Under the pieces are notes generated by a model, which was not told the origin of the DNA, did not search any database, and saw nothing but the letters and a program-made list of their open reading frames with translations. From Rhizobium sp. RCAM05350 (GTDB taxonomy: Bacteria > Pseudomonadota > Alphaproteobacteria > Rhizobiales > Rhizobiaceae), in contig CP087974.1 of NCBI GenBank assembly GCA_024426085.1, positions 124,001 to 188,000 of the forward strand: a DNA stretch of 64,000 nt, given 5' to 3'. How positions within the stretch are numbered: the stretch's first letter is position 1; each line of letters starts with the position of its first letter. Shown here piece after piece: positions 28,694-38,782 of the stretch. The position numbers and the translations under genes were made by a program.

Positions 28694-29407
28694 TTGAAGG
28701 CACTGATCGAGCTCTTCTGGTTCAAATATTCTCAGCTGCATTATGCGGTCAAATCCGGTGATGATCTGCTGATCTCCATTCTCGATCGCGAGATCGATCC
28801 CGTTCTAACAGCAATCTACGAGGAAAAAGCCGAAACCGTTGCCGATGCGCGTCTGCAGTTCCAGTTCATCTTGGATTTGCTGAGCAAGGAAGCCGACGAT
28901 ATATCCAGCGTGCTGCGTCAGCGCGATGCCTTGCAAAGTCTGGCCGACCGATATTTCTCAGCGGGCAGCGATGCGGTTGTCGGAAAGCATTGGGTGCCGC
29001 CTGCTCCATCTCTTGCCGCGCTGAAGGGACGGGCCGATGAGGGCTTCCTCAACGAGGCAATTCTCGATTGCATGCCGGATCGGATTGCGGTGATCACGCC
29101 GGACTATCGCTATCTCTACACAAACCCTGTCAATGCGGCGCGCCTGGAAGAACGTCCGATGGACCTTGTTGGCCGTCATATTGTCGAGTTCGTCGGCATC
29201 CAGCGCTTTGAGCAGAGGGTCAAGCCGAACCTGGACAAGTGTTTTGCAGGCGAAATGGTGGATTATACCTTCTCCAAGGATATCGAGAATCGCACCATCG
29301 TCGTGCGCTGCCGGATGACGCCGTGCATGTCGAGCACCGGCAAGGTCATCGGCGCTATTCTCGTGCTGCAGGAAATCGCCGACCGCCGCCGGTCGATTGC
29401 GGCCTGA
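28694..29407 (+). CDS. PAS-domain protein of unknown function
   Basis: Cytoplasmic sensor-like protein of about 238 residues from TTG 28694 (GTG 28682 or an earlier in-frame start at 28637 are possible; GGGGTGG precedes the TTG). Residues 1-95 are predicted alpha-helical without clear family. Residues 125-230 form a PAS domain (FLNEAILDCMPDRIAVITPD, YLYTNPVNAARLEE, DLVGRHIVEFVGI, VRCRMTPCMSSTGKVIGAIL). There is no kinase, GGDEF, EAL or DNA-binding output domain, so it is an orphan PAS module. The gene stands alone after the lipid A cluster. The ligand and partner are unknown. Confidence 0.75.
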   Translation: MKALIELFWFKYSQLHYAVKSGDDLLISILDREIDPVLTAIYEEKAETVADARLQFQFILDLLSKEADDISSVLRQRDALQSLADRYFSAGSDAVVGKHWVPPAPSLAALKGRADEGFLNEAILDCMPDRIAVITPDYRYLYTNPVNAARLEERPMDLVGRHIVEFVGIQRFEQRVKPNLDKCFAGEMVDYTFSKDIENRTIVVRCRMTPCMSSTGKVIGAILVLQEIADRRRSIAA

Positions 29408-29455
29408 GGCTGAAAGGCGAGGGCGGCTTGCCCTCGCTCGTTCCCATGTCCGACG

Positions 29456-29805
29456 CTATTTGTCCGACCAGACGGCCAGTTCGTATCCATCCGGATCCTG
29501 GAAGTGAAAACGACTGCCGCCCGGGAACGAAAACGTTTCCACAACGATGCGGGCACCGGCCGCTTCGAGCCGCGCCTGCGTTGCTGCCAGGTCGTCGGCA
29601 TAAAGGATGATCAGCGGGCCACCGGGCTTGGGGCTTCCGGTGGTCAATCCACCGGTCAGCCTGCCATCGCTGAATTCACAATAGTCCGGGCCGTATTCGG
29701 TGAATGACCAGCCGAACGCTGCGCCGTAGAACGCTTTCGAGCGGCCGATGTCGGAGACCGCGAACTCGATATTGTCGATCTGGCGATCAATGCCTTTTGT
29801 CCCAT
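29456..29805 (-). CDS. VOC (glyoxalase/bleomycin-resistance) family protein (one frameshift)
   Basis: Small cytoplasmic vicinal-oxygen-chelate protein. From ATG 29805 (AAGGAAG about 6 bases upstream) the frame needs one extra A in the run read on the plus strand as CCTTTT (29793-29796). It then reads DNIEFAVSDIGRSKAFYGAA, SFTEYGPDYCEFSDG, GGPLIILYADDLAATQARLE and SRFHFQDPDGYELAVWSDK. These are the two beta-alpha-beta-beta-beta halves of a glyoxalase fold, about 115 residues. Substrate and metal are unknown. It is probably co-transcribed with the SRPBCC and AraC genes upstream on the same strand. Confidence 0.82.
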
Positions 29806-29820
29806 CTGTGTCTTCCTTGT

Positions 29821-30221
29821 TTATGCTTCCAGCAATTGCTTCAATGCGTTCAGATCCTTTTGGACCCAGCGGGCATCGGCCTCGAATTTCTCTTCGCTGA
29901 GGCCGGGCAGTTTCAACAATGTGAACATGACTTCAGCGCCTTCGCCGTTTGGAACAACGCGCACGCGTTGTGCACCACAAGGCCCGATTCCATCGTCACA
30001 AGGTGATCCATCACGCCAAGTTCGTTTGGTGGCGTGAATCGGACACGGACGCTGCCGAGTGGACCCTGCGCAACCCAGTCCTCGCCATCCGGCTCCAATC
30101 CGGTTCCAAGCCCGGATGCCCACAACGGCATATTTTCCGGGTTGGCTGCGAAACGGTACACATCGCGCCAGTTCCTTTCGATACCGATATGAATGATTCT
30201 CGCTTCCATCGCAGACACCAT
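29821..30221 (-). CDS. SRPBCC (polyketide cyclase/START-like) family protein (one frameshift)
   Basis: Small hydrophobic-pocket protein. ATG 30221 follows GGAGG at a spacing of 3 bases. The frame shows SRPBCC features: ARIIHIGIERNWRDVYRFAA, PENMPLWASGLGTG and GSVRVRFTPPNELGVMDH. A break near 29963 (one base missing within a GCGC-rich stretch) must be repaired to reach ALRVVPNGEGAEVMFTLLKL and the end LNALKQLLEA. The restored length is about 133 residues. It lies 15 bases before the VOC gene and 67 bases after the AraC gene on the same strand. The function is not known. Confidence 0.8.
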
Positions 30222-30288
30222 ATTCCTCCGGTCGCACCCCTGCTGATCATTCCCGATCCCGGAGTAAAAGATTGAACAAAACGGACAA

Positions 30289-31054
30289 TCAAGCCGTAAA
30301 CTGCCGCCTGATCTCGACGGGGGAAAAGCCGCTCAGCATCTGCGCCTCGCGGCTCATATGGGCCTGATCCGCGTAGCCGGCATCGAGTGCCAACATGGAC
30401 AGGGCTTCCCCTCGATCAGTCCTCAGTGACCCAAGAAGCCGCTGAAATCGCAAAGATCCGCTCCAGTGTTTTCGGTCCATAACCGAAGTGCGCAAGGCAG
30501 TGCCGACGGAACGTTCGTTCTCCATAGCCAAGCGTCCGCGAGAGATTTTCGATCATATGCGCGCCGCCACTGCTTTGTCTTGCCAGATGCTCGAATGCGC
30601 GGCGCATGTTCAGGCATGGCGGTGTCACATCAGCGGCCCTTTGCTGTAGAGCGCTTTGCAACAATGCCAGCTTTCCGGCGGCGGACGGTATTTCGCATAG
30701 CCGGTTCTGTAGCCGTTGTCCGTCGGCTCCCCATAGATAGGAAAGAGCAACTGTTTCCCCCGTGATCTCGGCCATGGATAGTTTCAGCCATCTGGCGGCA
30801 GCTCCAGGCTGAAAGCGGATGCCGATGACGGTTTCGCCTGCCTGCAAGGGCGGAAAGGCTGATGTTCTATCGGGGCCGACGACGCAAAGTCCTTGGCTTG
30901 ACCATACGATATCGCTGCAGCCGTCAGGCACGACGGCAACGTGTTTGTCGAAATCTGACGGCAGGCTATAGGTCCATGTGCACCGGAAATGAGCGGCCAG
31001 TGCCACGACCGGCGACTGCTCGCGATATTTCCCGGCAGATGAGGCCAGAACCAT
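30289..31054 (-). CDS. AraC-family transcriptional regulator (one frameshift)
   Basis: Regulator with an N-terminal DUF6597-like sensing region (HVAVVPDGCSDIVWSSQG, ETVIGIRFQPGAAARWL) and a C-terminal AraC helix-turn-helix pair (LGYGERTFRRHCLAHFGYGP and ALDAGYADQAHMSREAQMLS). The start is set at ATG 31054; an upstream in-frame extension to 31186 is possible. One extra T near 30452-30454 breaks the frame. Repair gives LERILRFQRLLGSLRTDRGE. The restored protein has about 255 residues. It probably controls the SRPBCC and VOC genes that follow on the same strand. Confidence 0.85.
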
Positions 31055-31346
31055 CTCTTTTTGCCCGGTCTCCAAGGGCGGCCCTCCCTGTTTCTGCTCA
31101 CTTGTGCGCGGTGTCTGAGCGCTGCACTTAAGCTTCCAAAGCCTACCCCATCGCACCGGAAAAGTATCACTTTTGACAACAATCACTTGTCGTTAATCGA
31201 TTTGAATGCCAAAACTCCCTCAGCATCTGCAAGGCGTGTCCAGGCATCCGCAGCCGAACAAAATCGCCCTGCAAGTTCAATCTGGTGAAGCCGTGCGCAC
31301 GCCCAGCCGGGCATTGGCAACTTCACTGTCCAACGGAGGCACATAC

Positions 31347-32777
31347 GTGGCACAGGCAGAAATCGGCCTTATCGGTCTTGGCGTTATGGGATCGAATCTG
31401 GCGCTCAACATTGCCGAAAAGGGCAACAAGATCGCCGTCTTTAACCGCACGGTTGAAGCGACGCGGAAGTTTTATGCCGAAGCCGGCGCATTGCAGAGCC
31501 AGATCGTGCCGTGTGAGACCATCGAGGAATTCGTGGCTGCGATCCGTCCGCCACGGCCGATCATCATCATGATCAAGGCAGGCGAGCCGGTCGACCAGCA
31601 GATGGAGCTGCTCAAGCCTTATCTTGAGAAGAACGACATCATGATCGATGCCGGCAATGCCAATTTCACTGACACGATGCGCCGCTTCGACAATCTCAAG
31701 GATAGCGGCCTGACCTTTATCGGCATGGGCGTTTCCGGTGGCGAAGAGGGAGCGCGTCACGGCCCGTCCATCATGGTCGGCGGCAAAGAAGAATCCTGGA
31801 AGCGCGTCGAGAAGGTGCTGACCTCGATTGCTGCGAAATACAATGAAGACCCTTGCGTTGCCTGGCTTGGCGAGAACGGCGCGGGTCACTTCGTCAAGAC
31901 CATCCACAACGGCATCGAATATGCCGACATGCAGATGATTGCCGAAATTTACGGAATCCTGCGCGATGGCCTGAAGATGAGCGCCACCGAAATCGGCGAA
32001 GTTTTTGGCGAATGGAACAAGGGTCGCCTGAATTCCTACCTGATCGAAATCACCGAGAAGGTGCTGAAGGCTGCCGACCCGATCACCGGCAAGCCGATTG
32101 TCGATCTCATCCTCGACAAGGCCGGCCAGAAGGGCACTGGCAAATGGTCGGTGATCGAGGCTCAGAACATGGGTATCCCGGCGACCGCCATCGAGGCGGC
32201 TGTCGCTGCCCGCAGCATCTCGTCGGTCAAGGGCGAACGCGAAGCGGCTGAAAAGGTGCTCGGCCTGCCGAATGTCGGCGAATTCAGGATTGCCGATAAG
32301 GCCGCCTTCCTCAGGGATCTCGAAACGCGCTTCTGGCCGCCAAGATCGGCGCGTATGCGCAAGGCTTTGCAGTCATGGCGGAAGCCTCGCGCGAGTTCGG
32401 CTGGGATCTGCCGATGCCGACGATCGCCAAGATCTGGCGTGCCGGCTGCATCATCCGCTCGGCCTTCCTCGACGAAATCACCACGGCCTTCACCAAGGAT
32501 CCGAATGTCGCCAATCTGATCGTCACACCGGCCTTCTCCGGCATGGTCAAGGAAACTGATGGCGCGCTTCGCCGGGTTGTTTCCGCGGCCGTCCTCGGTG
32601 GCCTGCCGGTTCCGGCGCTTGCATCGGCACTCGGCTATTTCTGACAGCTACCGTCGCGGCCGCGGCACGGCCAATGTCATCCAGGCGCAGCGCGACTTCT
32701 TTGGTGCCCACGGCTTCGACCGGACCGACGGCGCCGATTCCCATCACGGCCCGTGGGGCAGTGGCCTGAACGCCTGA
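31347..32777 (+). CDS. gnd: 6-phosphogluconate dehydrogenase, decarboxylating (two frameshifts)
   Basis: Cytoplasmic pentose-phosphate enzyme: 6-phosphogluconate + NADP to ribulose 5-phosphate + CO2. The start GTG 31347 has GGAGG at spacing 7. The Rossmann motif is GLGVMGSNLALNIAEKG; the substrate motifs are GVSGGEEGARHGPSIM and the catalytic KTIHNGIEYADMQMIAE. Breaks are near 32326 (GAAACGCGC, one base missing, restoring ETALLAAKIGAYAQGF) and at 32642 (TTC TGA CAG for TTC GAC AGC, restoring LGYFDSYRRGRGTANVIQAQ). The restored length of about 476 residues is the standard long form. A bidirectional terminator follows. Confidence 0.96.
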
Positions 32778-32806
32778 TTGTCCCATAAGCAAAGTGACAA
32801 AACTGA

Positions 32807-32835
32807 GAACGGCCGCTGTTGATCAGCGGCCGTTC
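32807..32835. terminator. Bidirectional terminator between gnd and the LacI-type gene
   Basis: A perfect 12-bp inverted repeat GAACGGCCGCTG / CAGCGGCCGTTC with a 5-base loop, in the gap between two convergent genes. It is followed by TGTATTT on the plus strand. Confidence 0.75.
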
Positions 32836-32864
32836 TGTATTTCCGTATCAAACTCCGAAACGGA

Positions 32865-33914
32865 TCAGTTCTGAAGAACTGGGAAACTCAAGGTCTGCAA
32901 TTCGGTTGCAGGCTGGCCCTCGATGCGGGCGATCACCGCCTTTGCCAATTCGCGTCCGGCCAGTCTGAAATCTTCCCTCAGCGTGATGACTTCAGGCCTC
33001 AGCCACTGCAGGAAATCGTTCGACTGCTTTGAGACCATGTCGATGTCACGTGCGAGTTTCAGTCCCGCCGCCTCAATGCCGGCCACGAGTGCCACGGCGC
33101 CACCGCCGCTGCCCGAGATCACACCATCGGCGGGGTCCGGCCCGCGCATCGCTTCTTCACAGGCAGCGCGGATATCCGCCAGGCTATTGTCGAGGTCGAC
33201 GGTGTTGAACGGAACCGAAGTCGCGCCGAAGTCTCTTAGACCGCGCTCGAAACCGGTCCGCATGTGCATGTGATAACTGAGCGACGGCGGTGGATGCAGC
33301 AGCATGATCCGGCGTCGGCCACGCTCCACCAGCATGCGCACGGCATCGTAGGCGAAGCGCTCGTTATCGAAGTCATGATAGGGGTGAACGAGCCCCATTT
33401 CCGTACGGCCATGGGTGCCGAAGGGAAAATTGCGCTGCATCATCAGGGCGACCCGCGGATCCTTCGGCTCGGTTCGCGAAATGATGACGCCGTCGGCCGC
33501 GCCCGTATCCAGAACGTAGCGCACCGGATCGAGCGGATCGCTGCGAGCACTGTAAGGCGTGATGACCAGGTGGTACTGGGTGGTGGCGAGAATTTCGGAG
33601 ATGCCGACGACCATGGGGCTTGTCAGGCCGATAAATTCCTCCTCTAGACTGAGGATCAGGCTGATGACATTTGTCTTGCCCGTGCGCAGACGTACGCCGG
33701 CACGATTGGGATGGTATCCGACCTGCGCCGCAATCAGCCTTACGCGCTCCTTGGTCTCTGCACCGATGTCGGGCGCGTCCTTCAAGGCCCGTGACACCGT
33801 GGTGATGCCAAGGCCGGTCATGAAGGCAATTGTCTTCAAGGTCGGGCGTTCATTCGGTGACGGCGGTAGTGTTGCCTGCCGGCTCTTGTGTTTCTCGTCC
33901 ATTCCCCCGCCCAT
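32865..33914 (-). CDS. LacI-family transcriptional repressor of the sugar locus
   Basis: Sugar-responsive DNA-binding regulator. The frame is intact; the start is uncertain between 33914 (MGGGMDEKHK), 33902 and a longer form to 34016. The LacI helix-turn-helix reads TLKTIAFMTGLGITTVSRAL followed by the hinge VGYHPNRAGVRLRTGKT. The rest is a periplasmic-binding-protein-like effector domain ending TELQTLSFPVLQN. It is divergent from the sugar ABC transporter operon that starts at 34397. Palindromes at 34139-34154 and 34369-34378 in the shared region are candidate operators. The effector is probably a mannoside or its breakdown product, by context only. Confidence 0.88.
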   Translation of the reverse strand: MGGGMDEKHKSRQATLPPSPNERPTLKTIAFMTGLGITTVSRALKDAPDIGAETKERVRLIAAQVGYHPNRAGVRLRTGKTNVISLILSLEEEFIGLTSPMVVGISEILATTQYHLVITPYSARSDPLDPVRYVLDTGAADGVIISRTEPKDPRVALMMQRNFPFGTHGRTEMGLVHPYHDFDNERFAYDAVRMLVERGRRRIMLLHPPPSLSYHMHMRTGFERGLRDFGATSVPFNTVDLDNSLADIRAACEEAMRGPDPADGVISGSGGGAVALVAGIEAAGLKLARDIDMVSKQSNDFLQWLRPEVITLREDFRLAGRELAKAVIARIEGQPATELQTLSFPVLQN

Positions 33915-34138
33915 CGCCTTCCCATATTCAGGCCGCAACGTCGCAAGGACAGCGTTTGCCTGCAGCAGCCCCCAGAGGTTCGCCCGCCTTATATACGATT
34001 CATGACTTAGGGGCACCCGCGGTCCGCTCTCCCTTTGAAGTCAAAATCTGTAACGATACAGTAGATTTGTCGAGTGGTTTTTTAAGGTTCTCTGCGATAC
34101 CTCTCCGTAGAGTTGAATCGTGCGCTGCACTAATAGGG

Positions 34139-34154
34139 TTTTGCATCTGCAAAA
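34139..34154. promoter_or_regulatory. Perfect palindrome TTTTGCA-TC-TGCAAAA, candidate operator
   Basis: Seven-base perfect arms around a 2-base centre, TTTTGCATCTGCAAAA, inside the divergent promoter region. It could be an operator for the LacI-type regulator close to its own gene, or a site for another factor. Confidence 0.4.
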
Positions 34155-34368
34155 TGCGTGTCAGGCCAGATTTGATGAATTTACACAAATATTTGCCGAA
34201 ATATCTGCGTTTAAACTACTTTTTTCATCGAACTGCGCCTGCAGCAAAACGATGAGACTTTCTCAATATGACGCGAATGCGGACATTCATAGGTTGTGTC
34301 GAGATTTTTATAAGGAATTGTGCGTTGTGACGGTTGCGTCTGCTAATCGATTGAACTAAGTTTTTCCG

Positions 34369-34378
34369 GTAACGTTAC
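34369..34378. promoter_or_regulatory. GTAACGTTAC palindrome just upstream of the sugar operon, candidate LacI-type operator
   Basis: A perfect 10-bp palindrome with the central CG typical of LacI-family operators. It lies 18 bases before the start codon of the binding-protein gene and just 5' of its GAGGGAGG ribosome-binding site. Repressor bound here would block the beginning of the operon. Confidence 0.5.
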
Positions 34379-34396
34379 AGTGAGGGAGGAAAACTC

Positions 34397-35630
34397 ATGA
34401 AATTGCGTTTGTTGGCTGCTGCATTGGCGGCGACTGTAGTGCTTCCATTGGGCATCGCTAACGCTGCCGATTTGGAAGTGACGCATTGGTGGACGTCCGG
34501 TGGCGAAGCCGCGGCCGTCGCGGAGCTTGCCAAGGCATTCGATGCCACCGGTAACAAATGGGTCGATGGCGCGATCGCCGGTTCCGGCGGCACGGCGCGA
34601 CCAATCATGGTCAGCCGCATCACCGGCGGAGACCCGATGGGGGCCACCCAGTTCAATCACGGTCGTCAGGCTGAAGAATTGGTTCAGTCCGGGCTTATGC
34701 GCGATCTGACCGATATCGCCACGAAGGAAAACTGGAAGGACATCGTCAAGCCTTCGAGCCTGCTCGACAGCTGCACGATCGACGGCAAGATCTATTGCGC
34801 ACCGGTCAATATCCATTCCTGGCAGTGGCTGTGGCTTTCGAATGCGGCCTTCAAGACGGCCGGCGTTGAAGTTCCGAAAAACTGGGACGAATTCGTGGCT
34901 TCGGCTCCGGCACTCGAGAAAGCAGGCATCGTTCCGCTCGCCGTTGGTGGTCAGCCCTGGCAGTCGGCCGGTGCATTCGACGTGCTGATGGTGGCAATTG
35001 CCGGCAAGGATACCTTCAACAAGGTGTTCGGTGACAAGGACGAAGCTGTCGCCGCAGGTCCCGAGATCGCCAAGGTCTTCAAGGCGGCCGACGATGCCCG
35101 CAAGATGTCCAAGGGCAGTAATGTGCAGGATTGGAACCAGGCCACCAATCTGGTTATCACCTGGCAAGGCCGGCGGCCAGATCATGGGTGACTGGGCGCA
35201 GGGCGAGTTCCAGCTCGCTGGCCAGAAGGCCGGCACCGATTACACCTGCCTGCCGGGTCTCGGCGTCAACGAAATCATCTCGACCGGCGGCGACGCTTTC
35301 TACTTCCCGCTTCTGAAGGATGAAGAGAAGTCCAAGGCGCAGGAAGTGCTCGCCTCGACGCTTCTCAACCCAGCGACGCAGGTTGCCTTCAACCTGAAGA
35401 AGGGCTCGTTGCCCGTTCGCGGCGATGTCGATCTTGCCGCTGCCAACGACTGCATGAAGAAGGGTCTTGAAATCCTTGCGAAGGGCAATGTGATCCAGGG
35501 TACGGACCAGCTTCTGTCTGCCGACAGTCAGAAGCAGAAAGAAGACCTCTTCTCCGAGTTCTTCGCTTCCTCGATGACGCCGGAAGACGCGCAGAAGCGC
35601 TTCGCCGACATCATCGCCTCGGCCGACTGA
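34397..35630 (+). CDS. Sugar ABC transporter substrate-binding protein (one frameshift)
   Basis: Periplasmic family-1 (COG1653, CUT1-type) sugar-binding protein. ATG 34397 follows GAGGGAGG. A signal peptide spans residues 1-23 (ending IANA). The mature part starts DLEVTHWWTSGGEAAAVAEL, a typical CUT1 motif. It continues with GSGGTARPIMVSRITGGDP and VNIHSWQWLWLSNAAF. A break at about 35162 (ACCTGGC for ACCGGC, extra T) must be repaired to give VITGKAGGQIMGDWAQGEFQ and the end RFADIIASAD, about 410 residues. It is first of the operon with two permeases, an ATPase and catabolic enzymes. A beta-mannoside or manno-oligosaccharide substrate is inferred from the beta-mannosidase downstream. Confidence 0.88.
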
Positions 35631-35753
35631 TAAGCTCAGTCTGAACGGATGACCGGTTCCGCGCTTGCAGGGACCGGTCAGAAGTCTACCCGGTCTCCCG
35701 CCGGGCCTCGGCCATCTGCTCACAAGAATAACGATCCAGGGGAGGGTTGACCT

Positions 35754-36658
35754 ATGACGGGCCACGCAGAACGCCGGCCGGCCTGAACCAGTTGCTGCGC
35801 AATCTGAATGCGAAGATTGCCTCAATTCCAATGATACTCACTGCTGTCGTCATCTTTCTCGGCGGCACACTCTGGACGGTGTTTTACTCCTTCACCAATT
35901 CCAAGCTCCTGCCGCGCCTGTCCTTCGTCGGGCTCGATCAGTATGAGCGTTTATGGGCCGCTCCCCGCTGGCTCATCTCCATCCAGAATCTGGCTGTTTA
36001 TGGCCTGTTCTCGTTGATCTTCAGCCTTGTGATCGGCTTTCTGCTGGCGGCGCTGATGGATCAGAAGATCCGCTTCGAAAATACGTTTCGCACGATCTTC
36101 CTCTATCCTTTTGCGCTGTCCTTCATCGTCACCGGACTTGTCTGGCAGTGGATCTTGAACCCTGAGTTCGGCATTCAGTCCGTCGTGCGGTCGCTCGGCT
36201 GGAGCAGCTTCACGTTCGATCCGCTCTACAATTCCGATATCGTCATCTACGGCATCCTGATCGCCGCTCTGTGGCAGGGGACCGGGCTTGTGATGTGCCT
36301 GATGCTTGCCGGCCTTCGCGGTATCGACGAGGATATCTGGAAGGCTGCGCGTGTTGACGGCATTCCGATGTGGAAGACCTATCTTTTCATCATCATCCCG
36401 ATGATGCGCGCGGTGTTCATCACCACGCTGGTGATCATCGCCAGCGGCATCGTCAAAGTCTACGACCTGGTCGTTGCGCAGACCAGCGGCGGCCCAGGCA
36501 TCGCGTCGGAAGTCCCTGCCAAGTATGTCTACGACTACATGTTCCAGGCACAGAACCTCGGACAGGGCTTTGCCGCCTCGACCATGATGCTGATCACGGT
36601 CGCCATCATTATCGTGCCCTGGGCCTATCTGGAATTCGGAGGACGCAAGCGTGGCTGA
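35754..36658 (+). CDS. Sugar ABC transporter permease 1 (frameshift near the start)
   Basis: Inner-membrane permease of a CUT1 sugar transporter (MalF-like). The long frame has no ATG in phase, but ATG 35754 sits 7 bases after GGGGAGGG in another phase. A small indel near 35770-35780 would join MTGHAERRPAGLNQLL to the main frame, and I prefer this to a TTG start at 35747. Hydrophobic segments are clear (MILTAVVIFLGGTLWTVFYS, VYGLFSLIFSLVIGFLLAAL). The EAA-type loop is DIWKAARVDGIPMWKTYLFI. About 300 residues. The stop overlaps the start of the second permease (36651). Confidence 0.87.
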
Positions 36659-37590
36659 GGTCGTAACTCTCAACAATCCGTCCGCAAAAGTTAGCACTGC
36701 AACCAAGCCTGTTGCCGGGCCAAGGGGCAAGAAGCCGCGCCCGATGCTGTCGCCGCGCAACATCATGATCTATGGCGCGCTGATCTTTGCGGCGGTCTAT
36801 TATCTGCTGCCGCTGTACGTGATGGTCGTCACCTCGCTGAAGGGCATGCCGGAAATCCGGCTCGGCAATATCTTCTCGCCGCCGGTCGAAATCACCTTCG
36901 AACCCTGGGTCAAGGCATGGGCAACCGCCTGCACCGGGCTCAACTGCGACGGTCTTTCGCGTGGCTTCTGGAACTCGGTGCGGATCACCATTCCCTCGAC
37001 CGTCATCTCCATCGCGATCGCCTCGGTCAATGGCTATGCGCTGGCCAATTGGCGTTTCAAGGGCGCCGACCTGTTCTTCACCATCCTGATCGTCGGTGCG
37101 TTCATTCCCTATCAGGTGATGATCTATCCGATCGTCATCGTGCTGCGTGAAATGGGGCTCTACGGGTCGCTGACCGGCTTGATTATCGTGCACACGATCT
37201 TCGGCATGCCGATCCTGACACTGCTGTTCCGCAACTACTTTACCTCGTTGCCGGAAGAACTGTTCAAGGCGGCGCGTCGATGGCGCAGGGTTCTGGACGA
37301 TCTATTTCAAGATCATGCTGCCGATGTCGCTGCCGATCTTCGTGGTCGTGATGATCCTGCAGGTCACCGGTATCTGGAATGACTTCCTGTTCGGTGTCGT
37401 GTTCACCCGGCCGGAATATTATCCGATGACTGTCCAGCTCAACAATATCGTCAATTCTGTCCAGGGCGTGAAGGAATACAACGTCAACATGGCGGCAACC
37501 ATCCTGACCGGTGCCGTGCCGTTGATCGTCTACTTCGTCTCCGGACGGCTTTTCGTCCGTGGCATCGCCGCCGGCGCAGTGAAAGGGTAA
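36651..37590 (+). CDS. Sugar ABC transporter permease 2 (one frameshift)
   Basis: Second inner-membrane permease (MalG-like) of the same CUT1 transporter. The start GTG 36651 overlaps the end of permease 1. After a polar N-terminus (residues 1-35) come membrane segments [20 protein letters not shown] and [20 protein letters not shown]. The EAA loop lies at the break near 37277: CGTCGATGG needs two bases (CGTGTCGATGG), giving [18 protein letters not shown]. It ends in [11 protein letters not shown]. The restored length is about 314 residues. The ATPase gene starts 4 bases after the stop. Confidence 0.87.
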
Positions 37591-37594
37591 TTGC

Positions 37595-38682
<1,088 letters not shown>

Positions 38683-38697
38683 TCAAACTGAAACATT

Positions 38698-38728
38698 GTG
38701 ACGGCCGCAAAGATTGTGCGGCCGTCAC
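38698..38728 (+). terminator. Hairpin between the ATPase and beta-mannosidase genes
   Basis: A perfect 12-bp inverted repeat GTGACGGCCGCA / TGCGGCCGTCAC with a 7-base loop. No T-run follows, so it may be a processing or partial termination site rather than a full terminator. Confidence 0.5.
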
Positions 38729-38782
38729 GCTCGAATGAATGATGCCGGTCCCTTCAGGGCTGGCTGCGAATGGATTGCGACA

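Larger units (their letters stand above)
34017..34396. other. Divergent promoter region of the sugar utilisation locus
   Basis: About 380 AT-rich bases between the LacI-type gene and the binding-protein gene. There is no gene inside. It should contain the promoters of both transcripts and holds two palindromes, listed separately. Confidence 0.5.
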
